A stretch of DNA of 64,000 nucleotides from Paratinospora sagittata (Eukaryota; Streptophyta; Magnoliopsida; Ranunculales; Menispermaceae). The notes below the pieces were generated by a model. That model saw only the letters and a list, made by a program, of their open reading frames with translations. It did not search any database and was not told the origin of the DNA. The stretch is taken from positions 44,629,534-44,693,533 of the forward strand of contig CM069594.1 of assembly GCA_035771175.1 (NCBI GenBank), read 5' to 3'. The translations under genes and the position numbers were made by a program. Shown one piece after another: positions 32,629 to 44,072 of this stretch (its first letter is position 1; every line of letters starts with the position of its first letter).

Positions 32629-35600
32629 TCTCTTTTCTTTATTTTTTGCCTGAGTACTTTTTTTCCCCCTAAAAATTCTGGGTTTTAGGTTATAGCATCC
32701 CTGTTGTGGGTTTTCTTCTTTGTCAAACATGATATTGTTTACATTTGGCTCTGACTAAATATTATTTTATTAGAAATTTGATGATTTTGTGGTTTCACTT
32801 TGCTTTTTTTTTATAAAAAAAATTCTGATTTTGGACGGTTCATTTATTTGCTTTGCCATTTTAAAAAAATAATAAAATTATGGATTTAGGTTAGAGTATT
32901 CCTGTTGTGGGTCCTCTGCATATTGTTTTGATTTAGCTATGACCCAAAGTCTTTTCTTTTTTTTTTTCTTTTTTTTTTTTTAATAAACTGATTAAATTTT
33001 GTGGTTTCAATTGATTGTTTATTGATTCATTTAAATTCCCTTCCACTGTGTAAGTATAATCTAGAGCACATTGATTAAGTTGCTTTCTGACTGGTTTTTT
33101 TTTAGTTGCAGCTTTTGACTGTAATTTCTGGTTTCAATTTGATTAATTTTAATTCTTTCGTTTTTCTATTCTATTTATATATTTTTTAGCAAAATTGTTT
33201 GTTGATTTACTGAGTGTTCTTATTCAATGTAAGTATAGTCATTAAATTGTTTTCTGATGGTCTTTTATTAGAAAATTTGCAGCTTTTTTTACTGTAATAC
33301 TTCAGTTGTTGTCCAGGGAAGATGCAATTTCATTCATCAAAGATGTTCATGTGGCATAAAAAAAAGGTCGAATTTTAGAGTATATTGCAGCCAAATTAAA
33401 TTGGAAGACAGTGTTGATGATGAGGCATGTGAGTTAGTTAATGGGGTTGAGCTTACCCTGGGGGAAGGTGAAGATGTAATCCAAGCTTATCTATTTAAGG
33501 CCGTCAAGAACAACAATGGAACTGGTGTGCTGCTATTATCTGATACTTTTGGGTTTGAAGATTCAGCTACAAGAGATTTTGCATATCGTGTTGCATGCAA
33601 TGGCTACAAGTATGTTGCTTAACCTCATAAATGTTTCAATAATACTTGTGTTTGTTCTCTAGATTTAAAGGTTGTTTCATGATGTGTTACTTGAAAATGC
33701 TCGTTATGATGTTTATTGCTTGAAATTGATGTTAACTAAAAGTGAAATATTGGGAATTTAGTATGCATGGGGTTGAAATGAAACTTCACTTGGGATATGG
33801 TTTCTCTATGTTTATTTTACTGTGACTTGCTAACCTATTTATCATTATTTTATTGGTTTTTACCTACCATGGTTGTAATGTTTGTGATTATTGAATTGTG
33901 CACATTTTAAAATTTACCTATCAAAAAATGAAAGAGACATTGTTAAAGAGTCCAATCTACTCCTTTTTTCATGAGTTTGGCAAACCTTATTTCCCTTTCA
34001 TTTTATTTTATTTTATTTTTTCTAAAATCATCAAGCTGTACCTTTCATCATGCTTCTGTTTGCAAAGCAAATTAACTATGGGGGTTCTTCATTTTAGTTG
34101 CCAAATAATGGACTATAAGCAGATTGACTACGGGCTTATCTAGAGTAAACATCACCAAGAAAGCCCAATCATTGAGCTACCTTTTTGCTGTTGAATGTTT
34201 TTGTTCATAAATAGCCAAAGTAGTTTAATGGGCATAGGAAAAGAAAGAAGCGGGTTTATAATGATCCATGGAGGAACTAGATTAAAACAGTTTAGTATCT
34301 ATATATAAAAATAAAGGGGATATCCAACATTGTGCAAATTATAGAGGTATCAAATTGATTAATGTGAAACTGTGGGAGAGTAATTGAGATTTGTGCAAGA
34401 ACTAAAAGCTTTTATGTCAAAAAATAAATTTGGATTTGTACAAGAGGTCAACCAAGCTATTTACTCATATTGGAGATTGATGGAGAGGTATAGAGAGACA
34501 AATAGAGACCTTCCTGTGGTTTTGTATCAGTCTAAACAAAGCTAATGATTGATTACTTAGAGCTATAATATTGGGGGAGGGTTTTTTTTCGAGAAAAGAG
34601 TGCTAGTCATAAAGTATAAGTATGATGGAATGATAACCATAGTACCAACAACAGTAGGAGAAACTAGTGAGTTTTAAATTACAATAGGTTTACAACAATG
34701 ATTAGTCATAAGCTATTTTCCTTTTGCATTAGTTATAAATGAGGTTATCAAATATATTCAAGAAGATACTCCAAGATGTATGTTGTTTGCTGATGACATA
34801 GTACTAATTGATGAAACTAAATTTGGAGTTGTCACTACATTAGATATTTGGAGAAAGACTATAGAATTTAGAGGTTCAATATTATTAGAATTAAGATAAT
34901 ACATCAATGAAATTTTAGTTGAAATAGAAATGCTAACAAAGAGAGAGTGAGGATTGATACAGAACAAATAACAAAAAAAATGAGAACATTAGGTATTTGG
35001 GGTTAATTATTCATCTTGAGGGAGACATGAGAGATGATGTTGCTTTTAGAGTGTTATATGATTGACACATCCCATTGAAGTTGAAAGAGAAATTTTTATA
35101 AGACTGCTATTATGCCAACGATGCTTTATGGAATACAATGTTGGACAATATAGAAATAACATGTTATCAAACTAACATGAAAAAACTAAGTGCAATGATA
35201 ATATGCCAATGATGCTTTATAGAACATAATGTTGGACAATATAGAAGTAACATGTTAACAAACTAAGTAACGTGAAAAAACTAAGTGCAATGGTAATGTG
35301 AATTTTAAGATGGATATTTGATGAAGAATTGAAAGGTAAAATTAAAAAGGAACATAATCAAGAAATGATAATTGGAGATAAAATAAGAGAGAAATAGAAA
35401 GTTAAGATGGTTTGGACAAATGACAAAGATTGCTAGTTAGGGAGGGTAGCCTATTGATTAGGCCTAATTGGAGGTAAACTTAGAGAGAACCATCCAGATT
35501 TATGTTGCCAACCCCATGTAGGTTGAAAATTCCTTTGTTGAGAGTCCAGAAATTCTCAATTATATCAATTGATTCACACAGTTCTGCTAGTTTTTTACCC

Positions 35601-38192
35601 CTCAAACTTTCCTGAATTTGCAGTGGTGGCAGTAAATTCAACTCATTCTTTGCATTTTTCTAATAATCGACCAAAGTAGATCCATTAGTTGGTGTATTAT
35701 GCAACATCACATTTCACGAACCTTCTTTTCTCATATAATTTTGAAGATTTCTCTCAAGGAAGGTACATTCTCCATTCGAAGAACCTAGACTCTAACTTGA
35801 TGCTTCACAACAACCTTACTGCATTGAATTTTAAAATTCTGAAAATGGTCCAACTCAAGTTTAATGAAAAATTTTAATATTCTGTTCATTTTTTAGTATT
35901 ATAACTCATACTATACCACTCAAAACAATCCTCAAAGTTAGATAATCAATCTAACAAAGAATCTGGGTTAAGCTTTCCATCAAAAGTGGTAGCATCGACC
36001 ATAGCTTCTTAGTTATGTTGAATGGATCGTCAATGATGAGGGGACGAGTGGATTTTGGTATTGGTTGAGGTGGTTGTCATGATATTTGACTTGAGTCTAT
36101 ATGGGAGTGTTCGTGGTCCAGCCTTGACAAAATGATCATCGTCGCTTTAGTCCAAATCATTTTGAAATAAAACTAAATAATGATTGGAGTTTGGAACATT
36201 CCTTCGACTAAGAGGCTAGGTGCACCAGAATGGACATGGGGGGGTGAATAGAAGACTGGGGTCCGGATGCATTTGTTGGCCTAGACGACTATAGTTCAAG
36301 GTGGGTGTGGGGGGGGGGGGGGGGGGGGGTGTTGAATTGAACTTGGACTATTGCAAGTTAAAAATACCTTTCAAATGAACAAACAAACAAGAGCGATGAA
36401 AGCAAGTTACGTGGTTCGGCTCACAAAGCCTATATCCACAACTTGAACTCCCCGTTAAGATTTTTCCAAATCCACTATTGGATCCTACTTACCGAGTGAG
36501 GATCAAACCAAATACAAACATTGTTCCTTGTACAAACGAACTCTCCAAATTGGCCAACCAGCAATTAAATACAATTTGAAAGGGAGGAGGATGTTCTTAC
36601 CAGTAATCCTCTTAGTAAATGAATACCTCCCTAAATTACTCAGCCAAGATGATGAAGGTATGAAGCACAACTAAAGGTGGAAGGTTCTTTGTTTTTTTTA
36701 TTGAATGGATGACAATTGAAGCATGAATCCAAAAACTCAAGAGAATCAGCTGTGGTATTCCTTTCTATTTGGATGGAAGGAAATGACACAACGTTTTAGG
36801 ATTAAAGGAATGATCATCTGCTGGTATGGCATTAAGTACCTTGGCCAATGGCTATAGTTTTTCTTAGTTGTTATGTGGTTGGCTTAATTCTTGTAAAATT
36901 CTCTTTGTTTAGGTTCAAATGAGCTAGAGATTGGAGAATTCCTTGTCCTGCACCGCGAGTGCCTTACTGTAGTATTCCTTTCCTCGTCAATATATACTTT
37001 CTTTCTTATCAACAAATGGTATATCAAGCTGGTTCCCTTCTTGATTTACATTTAGAACAAGGATTTCTTGTTTCCACCTGTACCTACCTGATGTTGTATT
37101 TCTTTTCTTGATATGTAAAAAGCAGTGTGAATATGAAAATTTACTGATTTATCCAACTGAAAGTCTTCCCAAGCAAGATAGTTGTCCTATTAGCCATGGT
37201 ACAACAAGCTGGCCCATTACATGATTTTCTGGTAGAAATGGACAAGGATTTCTTGTTTATACATGCACCTATCTGATGCTATATCTTTCTTATGTAAAGC
37301 AGTTTGGGGATATGTAAATTTACTTAGTTATTGAAGTGCCAACGGAAGGTCTTCCCAGGTGAGACACTTGTTGTATTCATTAAGCATTCTTTAATATTTG
37401 AAGAACCCTTTCATCATTCAAAATTATTATTCTCGTTGCATAGCTTCTAACTTAAGGGTCATAGCTGTTGTATTTTGGTTGATGTTCTTACCCATACATC
37501 TTTTATTTATGGTCCAAATAGTGATGTTTGATTCTATTGTTGGGGCCGACCTGGATGGCTTTCAATATTCATGCATGTACATACTACTTACTGCTCTCCA
37601 AGATCTGGATATCTTATTTCTGCGCAATGAGCCTTTTTGTTGTTTACCAACCCTTGGTTTCAGTGTTCTATTGCCAGATTTGTTTAGAGGGAATCCATGG
37701 ACAAAAAGCCAACCAGATTCCAAGTTTGAAGCTTGGCGAGCCCAACAAGCCTATGACAGAGTCGCCAAAGACATAAACACATCAGCAAAATGGATGGTCG
37801 AAGAATTCTTAGCAGCTGGAATTTCAAAGAAGCTTGGAATCATCGGGTTTTGCTTTGGAGGTGGCCAACTTTTAGAGACACTTGCACAAGATGATGGAGC
37901 ATATTTTAGTACTGGTGTCTGCTTCTATGGAACACGGATGAACCAATCTCTAGCTCCAAGTGTTAATGTTTCTGTATTATTTATTTCTGGTGACCAAGAT
38001 CCACTTTGTCCAGTTGATACCTTGCATGAAATGGTGAAGAGCATTGGTAGAGAATCCAGGGTACTAGTGTTCAAGGACCGAGGTCATGGCTTTGCTCATC
38101 GCCCCAAATCTGCTGAAGAAGATACAGATGCTGAAGAGGCCTTTGTGGCCATGAGAAATTGGCTACACAACAGCTTGATTGCAAATGAATAA
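32399..38192 (+). CDS. Dienelactone hydrolase family protein (carboxymethylenebutenolidase-like), spliced
   Basis: This is a nuclear gene with three proposed exons. Exon 1 starts at ATG 32,399 (MGVTVPVSVPLALSSKTSL) and its donor is uncertain, around 32,480. Exon 2 is 33,317-33,609 (acceptor GTCCAG, donor GTATGT). Exon 3 is 37,664-38,192 (acceptor TTTCAG), ending in TAA. The exon 2/3 join falls inside an Asn codon of CNGYN-VLLPDLF and keeps the frame. The N-terminus, rich in Ser, Arg and Lys up to FRVYCSQ, looks like a chloroplast transit peptide. The mature part has the dienelactone hydrolase fold with nucleophile elbow GFCFGGG (Cys codon at 37,851), an Asp in SGDQDPLCP (about 37,998) and a His in GHGF (38,085), the Cys-Asp-His triad. 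Total length near 300 residues fits plant homologues such as the Arabidopsis At1g35420 type (from memory). The true substrate is unknown for most plant members. Intron 2 is 4,054 bp and full of transposon relics; all coding exons look intact. Confidence 0.85.
32578..32625. repeat. (CT)n microsatellite near exon 1
   Basis: About 22 CT units lie in the 5' part of the hydrolase gene, in presumed leader or intron 1. CT-rich tracts near plant promoters and leaders are common. Confidence 0.95.
34290..35470 (+). pseudogene. RTE-type LINE reverse transcriptase relic in intron 2
   Basis: The + strand reads YKNKGDIQHCANYRGIKLIN (usual IYKNKGDIQ.C.NYRGIKL), followed by the decayed RSTKLFTHIGD and the catalytic region MLFADDIVLIDETKFGV near 34,778-34,825. 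Next come PLKLK, FYKTAI and PTMLYGIQCW near 35,080-35,145, then LKWFGH-like sequence near 35,400. These are RT landmarks of RTE-clade plant LINEs. A direct duplication of the AT(A/T)ATGCCAA(C/T)GATGCTTTAT segment occurs at 35,111 and 35,200. It is inactive and sits within the hydrolase intron in the sense orientation. Confidence 0.75.
35531..36224. other. Intronic spacer, no feature recognised
   Basis: The sequence is part of hydrolase intron 2. I see no domain, repeat pair or RNA gene in it. Confidence 0.4.
36225..36790 (-). mobile_element. Truncated copia-type LTR piece(s) in intron 2
   Basis: On the minus strand, 36,274 is the terminal TGTTGG...-type LTR end (reads CCAACA on minus). It is followed inward by an expanded poly-G tract, TTGAATTGAACTTGGAC, GTTCGGCTCACAAAGCC, CTCCCCGTTAAGATTTTTCC and CTTACCGAGTGAGGATC. 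These landmarks are shared with the LTRs at 25,151 and 56,641. Just left of it (36,225-36,270) a second short LTR end with GACATGGGGGGGTGAATAG is visible, so two events are stacked. The inner boundary near 36,790 is approximate. Confidence 0.65.
36309..36329 (+). repeat. Poly-G tract of 21 bases
   Basis: Twenty-one consecutive G occur at the same LTR position as the poly-G tract at 25,174-25,195. Confidence 0.9.
37024..37372 (+). repeat. Imperfect ~175-bp tandem duplication at the end of intron 2
   Basis: The block with CAAGCTGG(T/C)CC, ACAAGGATTTCTTGTTT, ACC(T)ATCTGATG, AAAGCAGT and GGTCTTCCCA(G/A) occurs at about 37,024-37,190 and again at about 37,202-37,372. It lies about 290 bp before exon 3. 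Confidence 0.75.
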
Positions 38193-38284
38193 CTTAAATA
38201 CTTGTAAGTTGTACCTAGTCTGTAAAACCTGTGAGGACTTGGAAGGTATTTTAACATAGCGTGATCACAATTTGACTTGGAATT

Positions 38285-39420
38285 TAGGATTTTAGACAAA
38301 TATAGGCATGCTTTTTTTAATTTATTAAAAAAGAAGCATTAAAATATAATATATTCGTAATTAGGCAAGTTTAACTTGCCTACAACATTTTCTTTTTTGT
38401 AAAAAAAAAATTATGAATGGGGGCATGCACACTTGAAAAAAAAAAAAACTTAAAATTTTTATAAAAAAATAGTTACAAAAAGAAAACAAAAATTTATTTT
38501 ACACTTGAGCTTTGTTTAAGGTCATTATGGGCTATTTATCAAGATTTTTTGCTTCTAAGAATTTTTAGGATGTCCCAATAAGTTCTTTAGTTGTCCTAGG
38601 CTGTCATATTCCTCATCGGATTTTCAGTGAATTTGTGAATCGCTATCAGATTTTAAAATTACGTAAAATTTTTTTATTCTAACTTAAATTGTTCAAGGCC
38701 ACCACGGGCAATCCGTTGAATATTTTTTTATCCAACCACTTCCAACAGGTCTCAATAAGTGTCCCCTGCTGTCCTAGACGGTTGTACCTTGCACTGGACT
38801 ATCGGTGAATTTTTGACCCCCCCATCGGATTTTAAAATTGTTTAAAGCTTTTAATTCTAACTTAAGTTGTTTTAAGGCCAGCAAATCTGTCAGAAATTTT
38901 TTTATCAAACCACTTTTAGCAAGTCCCAATAAGTGCCCCAAACTGTTCGAGGTGGCCATACCTCACCTTGAACCTGTTGGAAGTGGTTGCCCGTGGTGGC
39001 CTTAAACAACTTAAATTAAAATTAAAAGTTTTACGTAGTTCAAAAAAATTCATAAGGAGTCCGATGCGTGGTACGACCGCCTAGGACAACTGAGAGAACT
39101 TATTGGGACGTGTTGAAAGTGCTTGGAAGCAAAAAATCTTGACGGATAGCCCATGATGGCCTTGAACAAAGCCCGAGTGTACACTAATTTTTTTTTTTAG
39201 TAATTGTTTTTTATTTAAAAAATTAAGGGTTTTTTTTTAAAGTGTGCATGCCGACATGCATAATTTAAAGAAAAAAATTGGAGGCAAGTTTGGGACAGCT
39301 TGGCATTTACATGGCGCCAAGCTGTCTCCAACTTGTCTAATTATGAAAATATTATATTTTACTGCCTATTTGTGGATAAATTAAAAAAATCATGCATGTA
39401 TTTGTCAAAAATTCTAGAAT
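38285..39420. mobile_element. Foldback element with internal ~178-bp units
   Basis: Arms are inverted relative to each other. Left outer sequence TAGGCATGCTTTTTTTAATTTA and TAAAATATAAT...TAATTAGGCAAGTT return in reverse at 39,290-39,420. The inner part holds three direct units of about 178 bp starting near 38,511, 38,687 and 38,867 (shared phrases AAGGCCA, CAATAAGT(T/G), CTGTCCTAG, CATCGGATTTT), followed by at least one inverted unit (about 38,980-39,175). It starts about 100 bp after the hydrolase stop codon. No ORF and no confident TSD are seen. Confidence 0.65.
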
Positions 39421-40146
39421 TTACATATCTATACTATTTAGAAGTCGGCTAAACGAACCACTCCACTCAACCAAATAGTTTTATTTCCTAAACTACCCTC
39501 ATGCAAAATGACCAAAATCACCCCACTTCAAACCCTTTCACCATTTCACTCCCAAACCCCCCTAAACACACCCCACAGTCCTTCTTGGAATGTTCTCCTC
39601 GTGTTGGAATCTTCTTCATCTTCTTCGGTGACTTCTCTGAGGAACACACATTTTCTTGCTTGTAAGTAGTATTTTAAAGCTTCAAGATCAATATTTCAAA
39701 TGTTTACATCATTTTATGACAAATCTAAGGTGTTTTTGGCATTATTTTGGAAGGTTAGGGCATCTAAAAACTAAAGAAGTTCATACATTTTCAAAGCATT
39801 ATGGCACTAGAATCAAGTGTTGGTGGCGAAGTAGATCAAGAAGAGGTAATTTGTTGCATTTTTCGAATGGTAGAATGGTCTTTTTACTAAAAAAAAGTCG
39901 TGACGGGAGCTTGCCCTTGAGTAGCCAAAGTCCCAAGTCTCGGGTTTGGCCCTATATGGCCGACCTAAGCGTGGCCACATAGGGCCGAACCTGTGATTTC
40001 AATTTTTATATTTTTTTAAGGTTTATTCATGCAATTCTTAAGTGATGTCTTTGGGTTTATTTGATGTGTTTTATGATCTTATTTGGTTCTTGTTTGCCTA
40101 ATTATAATATTTTTGATAATTTCATAATAAAGAATAAAATCTAGAG

Positions 40147-41900
40147 ATGGTTATTGATTACTTTGAACAGTTCACCCCCAACATGTCATTCAATAAGAGG
40201 GAGGAACTTGTTTCATGGGTCCAAGACGTTGGGGGGAGGAATGGGTTCGTCATTATTATTCGAAATTCAGATGCTATGGGGAATGGTAGGCGAGCAAGAG
40301 TTAATCTTGCATGTGAAAGATATGTTCGCTACAAATCCAACACTCAGAAATCTTCAGCCGACAAGAAGGGGAAGAGAAGTGAAACCGGTACAAAGAAGTG
40401 TGGATGGCCTTTTTTGTTAAGCAGGAAGAACCCTTGCGATGGTGAATGGATATTGAAAGTTGCATGTATCACCCATAATCACTCGGTTGGAAAGTACTTG
40501 GAAGGGCACTCATACTCCGGAAGGTTAGACAGTGAATATCTAAAAGTCATAGTTCAAATGACAAAGAACAGTGCCCGATCGAAAGACATATTAATGGCAT
40601 TAAAGGAAAGAAATGCCAATATGCATCAACCCTGAAGACAATTTACAATGTCAGGCAAAAGTATATGTTGTTGGAATATAGAAGTAGATCTCAGATGCAA
40701 CAACTCTTGCACAAGTTAGAAGAGGAGAAATATGTTGAGTGGCACAGGTGCGAAAAAGGAACTGATATTATCAAAGATCTATTTTGGGCTTATCCCATTT
40801 TAGTTGATCTTCTGAAGTGTTTTCCTCACATCTTGTTGACGGATTGTACATATAAGACAAATAGGTATAGATTTTCATTACTACAGATTGTTGGCGTTAC
40901 ATCGACGAATATGACATTTTCAGTGGTATTTGTGTATATGACGTCTGAAAGTATAGACAACTACATGCGGCACTACAAAAATTGAGGGAGTTGTTGGATA
41001 GTTGTTCTTTACCTAAGGACATTGTGACAACAGGGAGTTGGCTTTAATGCACACAGTTTCATGTGTTCCCTGAGACAAACAATTTACTTTGTACATGGTA
41101 CATAAACAGGAATGTGTTGGCCAACTCAAAGGGCATGTTTAAGGAGGATGACGACTTTAAAACTTTTATGAAGAAGTGGAACAAGTTGGTTTTTGTAGAA
41201 ACAGTGGATGCATACAACCAACAACTCCAAAGCTTTTATCGAGAATATGTTGGGTACCCGGATTTGATTGGTTACCTCAACACAACATGGTTGGACCCCC
41301 ACAGAGAAAGATTCGTGAAAGCGTGGATGAATCAATTTATGCTCATTGGGAATACTACAACCAATAGGGCAGAGAGTGCACATTCAAAGTTGAAGAAATC
41401 TTTAGGTTCATCTTAAGGTAACTTTGAGACATCACAGAGGATAATCAATACCATGCTTGAGCTGCAACACAATGAGATTAAGGCTTCACTCGAAAGAAGT
41501 CTAAACACAGTGCTACATCACTTTCAAGATTCTATTTTTATGCATTTGCATGGGTTCGTCTTCAGAACTGCACTAGACAAGATATGGGAGGAGTTACCAG
41601 GTGCACAAAGTGTTGGGTTAGACCAAAATGCATGTGAATGTGTGTTACGTAGAACACATGGATTGCCTTGTGCCCATGAGCTTGCTTTGTGTCAACAGGC
41701 TGGGATGCCCATACCTTTGTATGATGTGGATGCCTATAGGCAAAAGCTTAACCTTATTCCTACACAATTTTCTAGCCAACCGGACTTCAATTTCAGAGCA
41801 GAGATGCTTCGACTTGAATAAAAATTTGAAAGCAGTGATGCCCCTACCAGAGCTAGAATTGTACAAAAGATCAGAGAGATAACTACTCTTTTGTCCTTTT
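40147..41900 (+). pseudogene. MULE transposase: FAR1-type, MULE and SWIM domains (frameshifted)
   Basis: The 162-codon open stretch 40,147-40,635 holds a FAR1/WRKY-GCM1-type DNA-binding region ending in WILKVACITHNHS. After a 1-base shift near 40,630 the reading continues as TIYNVRQKYMLLEY, SQMQQLL and then HILLTDCTYKTNRY near 40,830, which contains the first catalytic Asp of the MULE DDE domain. Another shift near 40,975 and a stop near 41,045 follow. The stretch 41,063-41,416 carries WYINRNVLANSK and TNRAESAHSKLKK, typical of this family. The SWIM zinc finger CECVLRRTHGLPCAH is at 41,633-41,677. The protein would cut and move the element; this copy cannot make it in one frame. Confidence 0.85.
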
Positions 41901-42757
41901 TTGTTTCTGTGCCTCAAGGGAAAATGAAAACAAAAAGGAGGTCGAGTAAGAAGATTGATAAATCAACAAGAATAGATCTTTCTCTATTTGAGCATGTCTT
42001 TTCCGTGCACTCCATCCATGTCATCATTGCAAAAATCTCTACCGAAGAAGGTCCATAGGACACGCTCACAATGCGCTCATGGTTATTTGGATCAACTCCC
42101 CACTGGTTGGCATCAGTACATAAGTCAAATCATAGATGCTAAGACCGATGGAAACTGTGGCTATCGAGTCATTGCTGAAGCGATGGGTATGAGATTAGAA
42201 GGTTGGAACCATGAGAGATTGGAGTTATTGAGAGAGCTAAAGCAATTTAAGGATCACTACACAACTATTTTAGGTAGTGTTGAAAGGGTTCAGAAGATAA
42301 AGACGTCTTTGAAATGCAATGACACACTGACACCGTAGCAAAAGTGGATGACTTTACTGGATATGGGGTTTTTGATAGTAACAACCTACAACGTTGTGTT
42401 GGTGCTTTTATCAAGGCAACAATGTCTGGCATTTCTCTTTCTCAGAAGCAAAGCTCCACCACTCCTATTCCGGCGTGTGATTGGCATAGGTTACTGAACG
42501 GTGACCACTTCGTGCAGGTAAACCCGGTTTTCATATTTACTTGGTTTTAATTGAAATTTTGGAAAATGTAGATAATGAATGCATTATTCTATTTTGTACA
42601 AATTTTGTTGAACACCTCATGCCCGATACTGCCCATATCGCCCGATTGGAGTGCGTTCCGAGGCCCACAGGCATATATGGATGAGAGTTTCCTTACATTG
42701 TCTACAATGTTGATTGCAACAGAACGACAAGCAATAAGGGCGATAAAGAAGATGTAG
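41901..42757 (+). pseudogene. OTU-like cysteine protease domain following the MULE transposase
   Basis: The 41,988-42,338 stretch contains DGNCGYRVIAEAMG (Cys codon at 42,156-42,158), the catalytic motif of OTU deubiquitinase-like domains. After a stop and frame change comes KWMTLLDMGFLI near 42,337, and LLNGDHFVQV near 42,494 supplies the candidate catalytic His. A possible splice donor (GTAAAC) follows. The CPILPISPDW segment near 42,617 may be the last exon. The upstream linker (KMKTKRRSSKK, FEHVFS) suggests the OTU region was fused to the transposase C-terminus, as in other plant MULEs. Whether it ever cleaved ubiquitin is unknown. Confidence 0.75.
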
Positions 42758-42799
42758 TGAACTAAGATATTCCCTAAAAAATTATTTGATACACATACA

Positions 42800-42950
42800 A
42801 CTCATGTGTATAGAGTTGGTTTTTTTGGAAATGTGAAAATGTATACAGTTGGTCTTTTTTGGAAATGCAGATATCTATAGTGTATAGAGTTTGTTTTTTG
42901 TTGGAAATGTGGACATCTATAGTGCATCAAGTTGGATTTTTTTTTTTTGT
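42800..42950 (+). repeat. Three-copy ~48-bp tandem repeat
   Basis: Copies of a unit with GTGTATAGAGTTGGTTTTTTTGGAAATGTG-like sequence and ATCTATAGTG follow the OTU end. They are part of the MULE 3' untranslated region. Confidence 0.65.
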
Positions 42951-43143
42951 GAATCCTTCTTAGATCAGGTTTTCATATTATACAATGAAATTACATTTTG
43001 AGTTATTTTGGTTAGGTGGATATGTTTATTTGTATGTTGTGGGATATGTGGAAATGTGAAATGTTTTGGAAATGTTCAAATAGTGGGGAACGGTACCCCA
43101 TGACCCAAACGTACTCGGAATGCACCTGGGCGAGTGAAACAAG

Positions 43144-43864
43144 GGCTATATATGCACAAAAACACAAGTTGGAGGATCAAAAACCCCCAAAATGAAAAAA
43201 ATAAGGGGTTTGGCCGGACGGGACCGAAACCCCAAGAAGGGCCTTATCCCATTCCGGCCGAAATGTAGTTAAATCCTCGTCCGGACATGGACGAGAGTGC
43301 TTTGTGGGGTTCGACCTCTTCTGGCCGAGCCCCTTGTTTTCTCATATTTTTTGTTGCTTCTTACCTTCAGTGATGTATATCTATGTATTGTTAGTCATTT
43401 TTAACTTGTTTAGTCCCGTTCCAAGTCAATTTGGGTGGTGGAGTACAGTTCCCGACAGGTTCCATCATGTGGGGCACGAGTGGGGGTACTAGTTGTGTAC
43501 AAGTGGGGTACGAGTGGGGTACGTGTGGGGTACCATATACAACTTGTAGCCCACTTGTACCCCCACTCGTGCCCTACATGATGGAACCGGTCGGGAACGA
43601 TACTCCACCATCCAAATTGACCCGGAATAGGGACTAGACAAGTAAAAACTGTCATAAATATACATCATTGAAGGTAGGAAGCAACAAAAAAAATATAAAC
43701 AAAGGATTCTCGTCTATGTCCGGACAAGGATTTAACTGCATTTCAGCCAGAATGAGATGAGACCCTTCTAGGGGTTTCAGTCCTGTCCGACCAAACCCAC
43801 TATTTTTTTTCATTTTTGGGGGGTTTTGACCCTCCAACTTGTGTTATTGTGCATATATAGGCCG
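43144..43864. repeat. 720-bp imperfect palindrome between the convergent MULE genes
   Basis: The left arm GGCTATATATGCACAAAAACACAAGTTGGAGG... pairs with the right arm read in reverse (GCCTATATATGCACAATAACACAAGTTGGAGG). Pairing continues through GTTTGG(C/T)CGGAC, GTTAAATCCT(C/T)GTCCGGACAT, AAGTCAATTTGGGTGGTGGAGTA and CCATCATGTGGGGCACGAGTGGGGGTAC to a centre near 43,520. The centre carries short GTGGGGTAC repeats. Transcripts crossing it would fold into a long hairpin. Confidence 0.85.
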
Positions 43865-44072
43865 AATGTGAGTCAAAAACTCGAATATTTTACGTCAATA
43901 GCGAATACAAAATCGAATATTTGAAAACCATAATGTTTCAATTCAAGACGAAATAGTATCAAGTTATACAACACAAGTGTGATGAACCATAAATTTTTAG
44001 AAGGGTATCAAGTTAAACAACTCCAACAATAAATCTTCAAAGTCCAAAATACAGAATAAACATCCACTAAAA

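Noticed and set aside
32454..32730. Several overlapping open frames with (SL)n or (RE)n
   Set aside because: They are generated by the CT microsatellite next to exon 1.
37398..37663. Open frame extending upstream of hydrolase exon 3
   Set aside because: The consensus acceptor at 37,663 and exact continuation of the homologous protein from exon 2 show that this part is intron that happens to lack stops.
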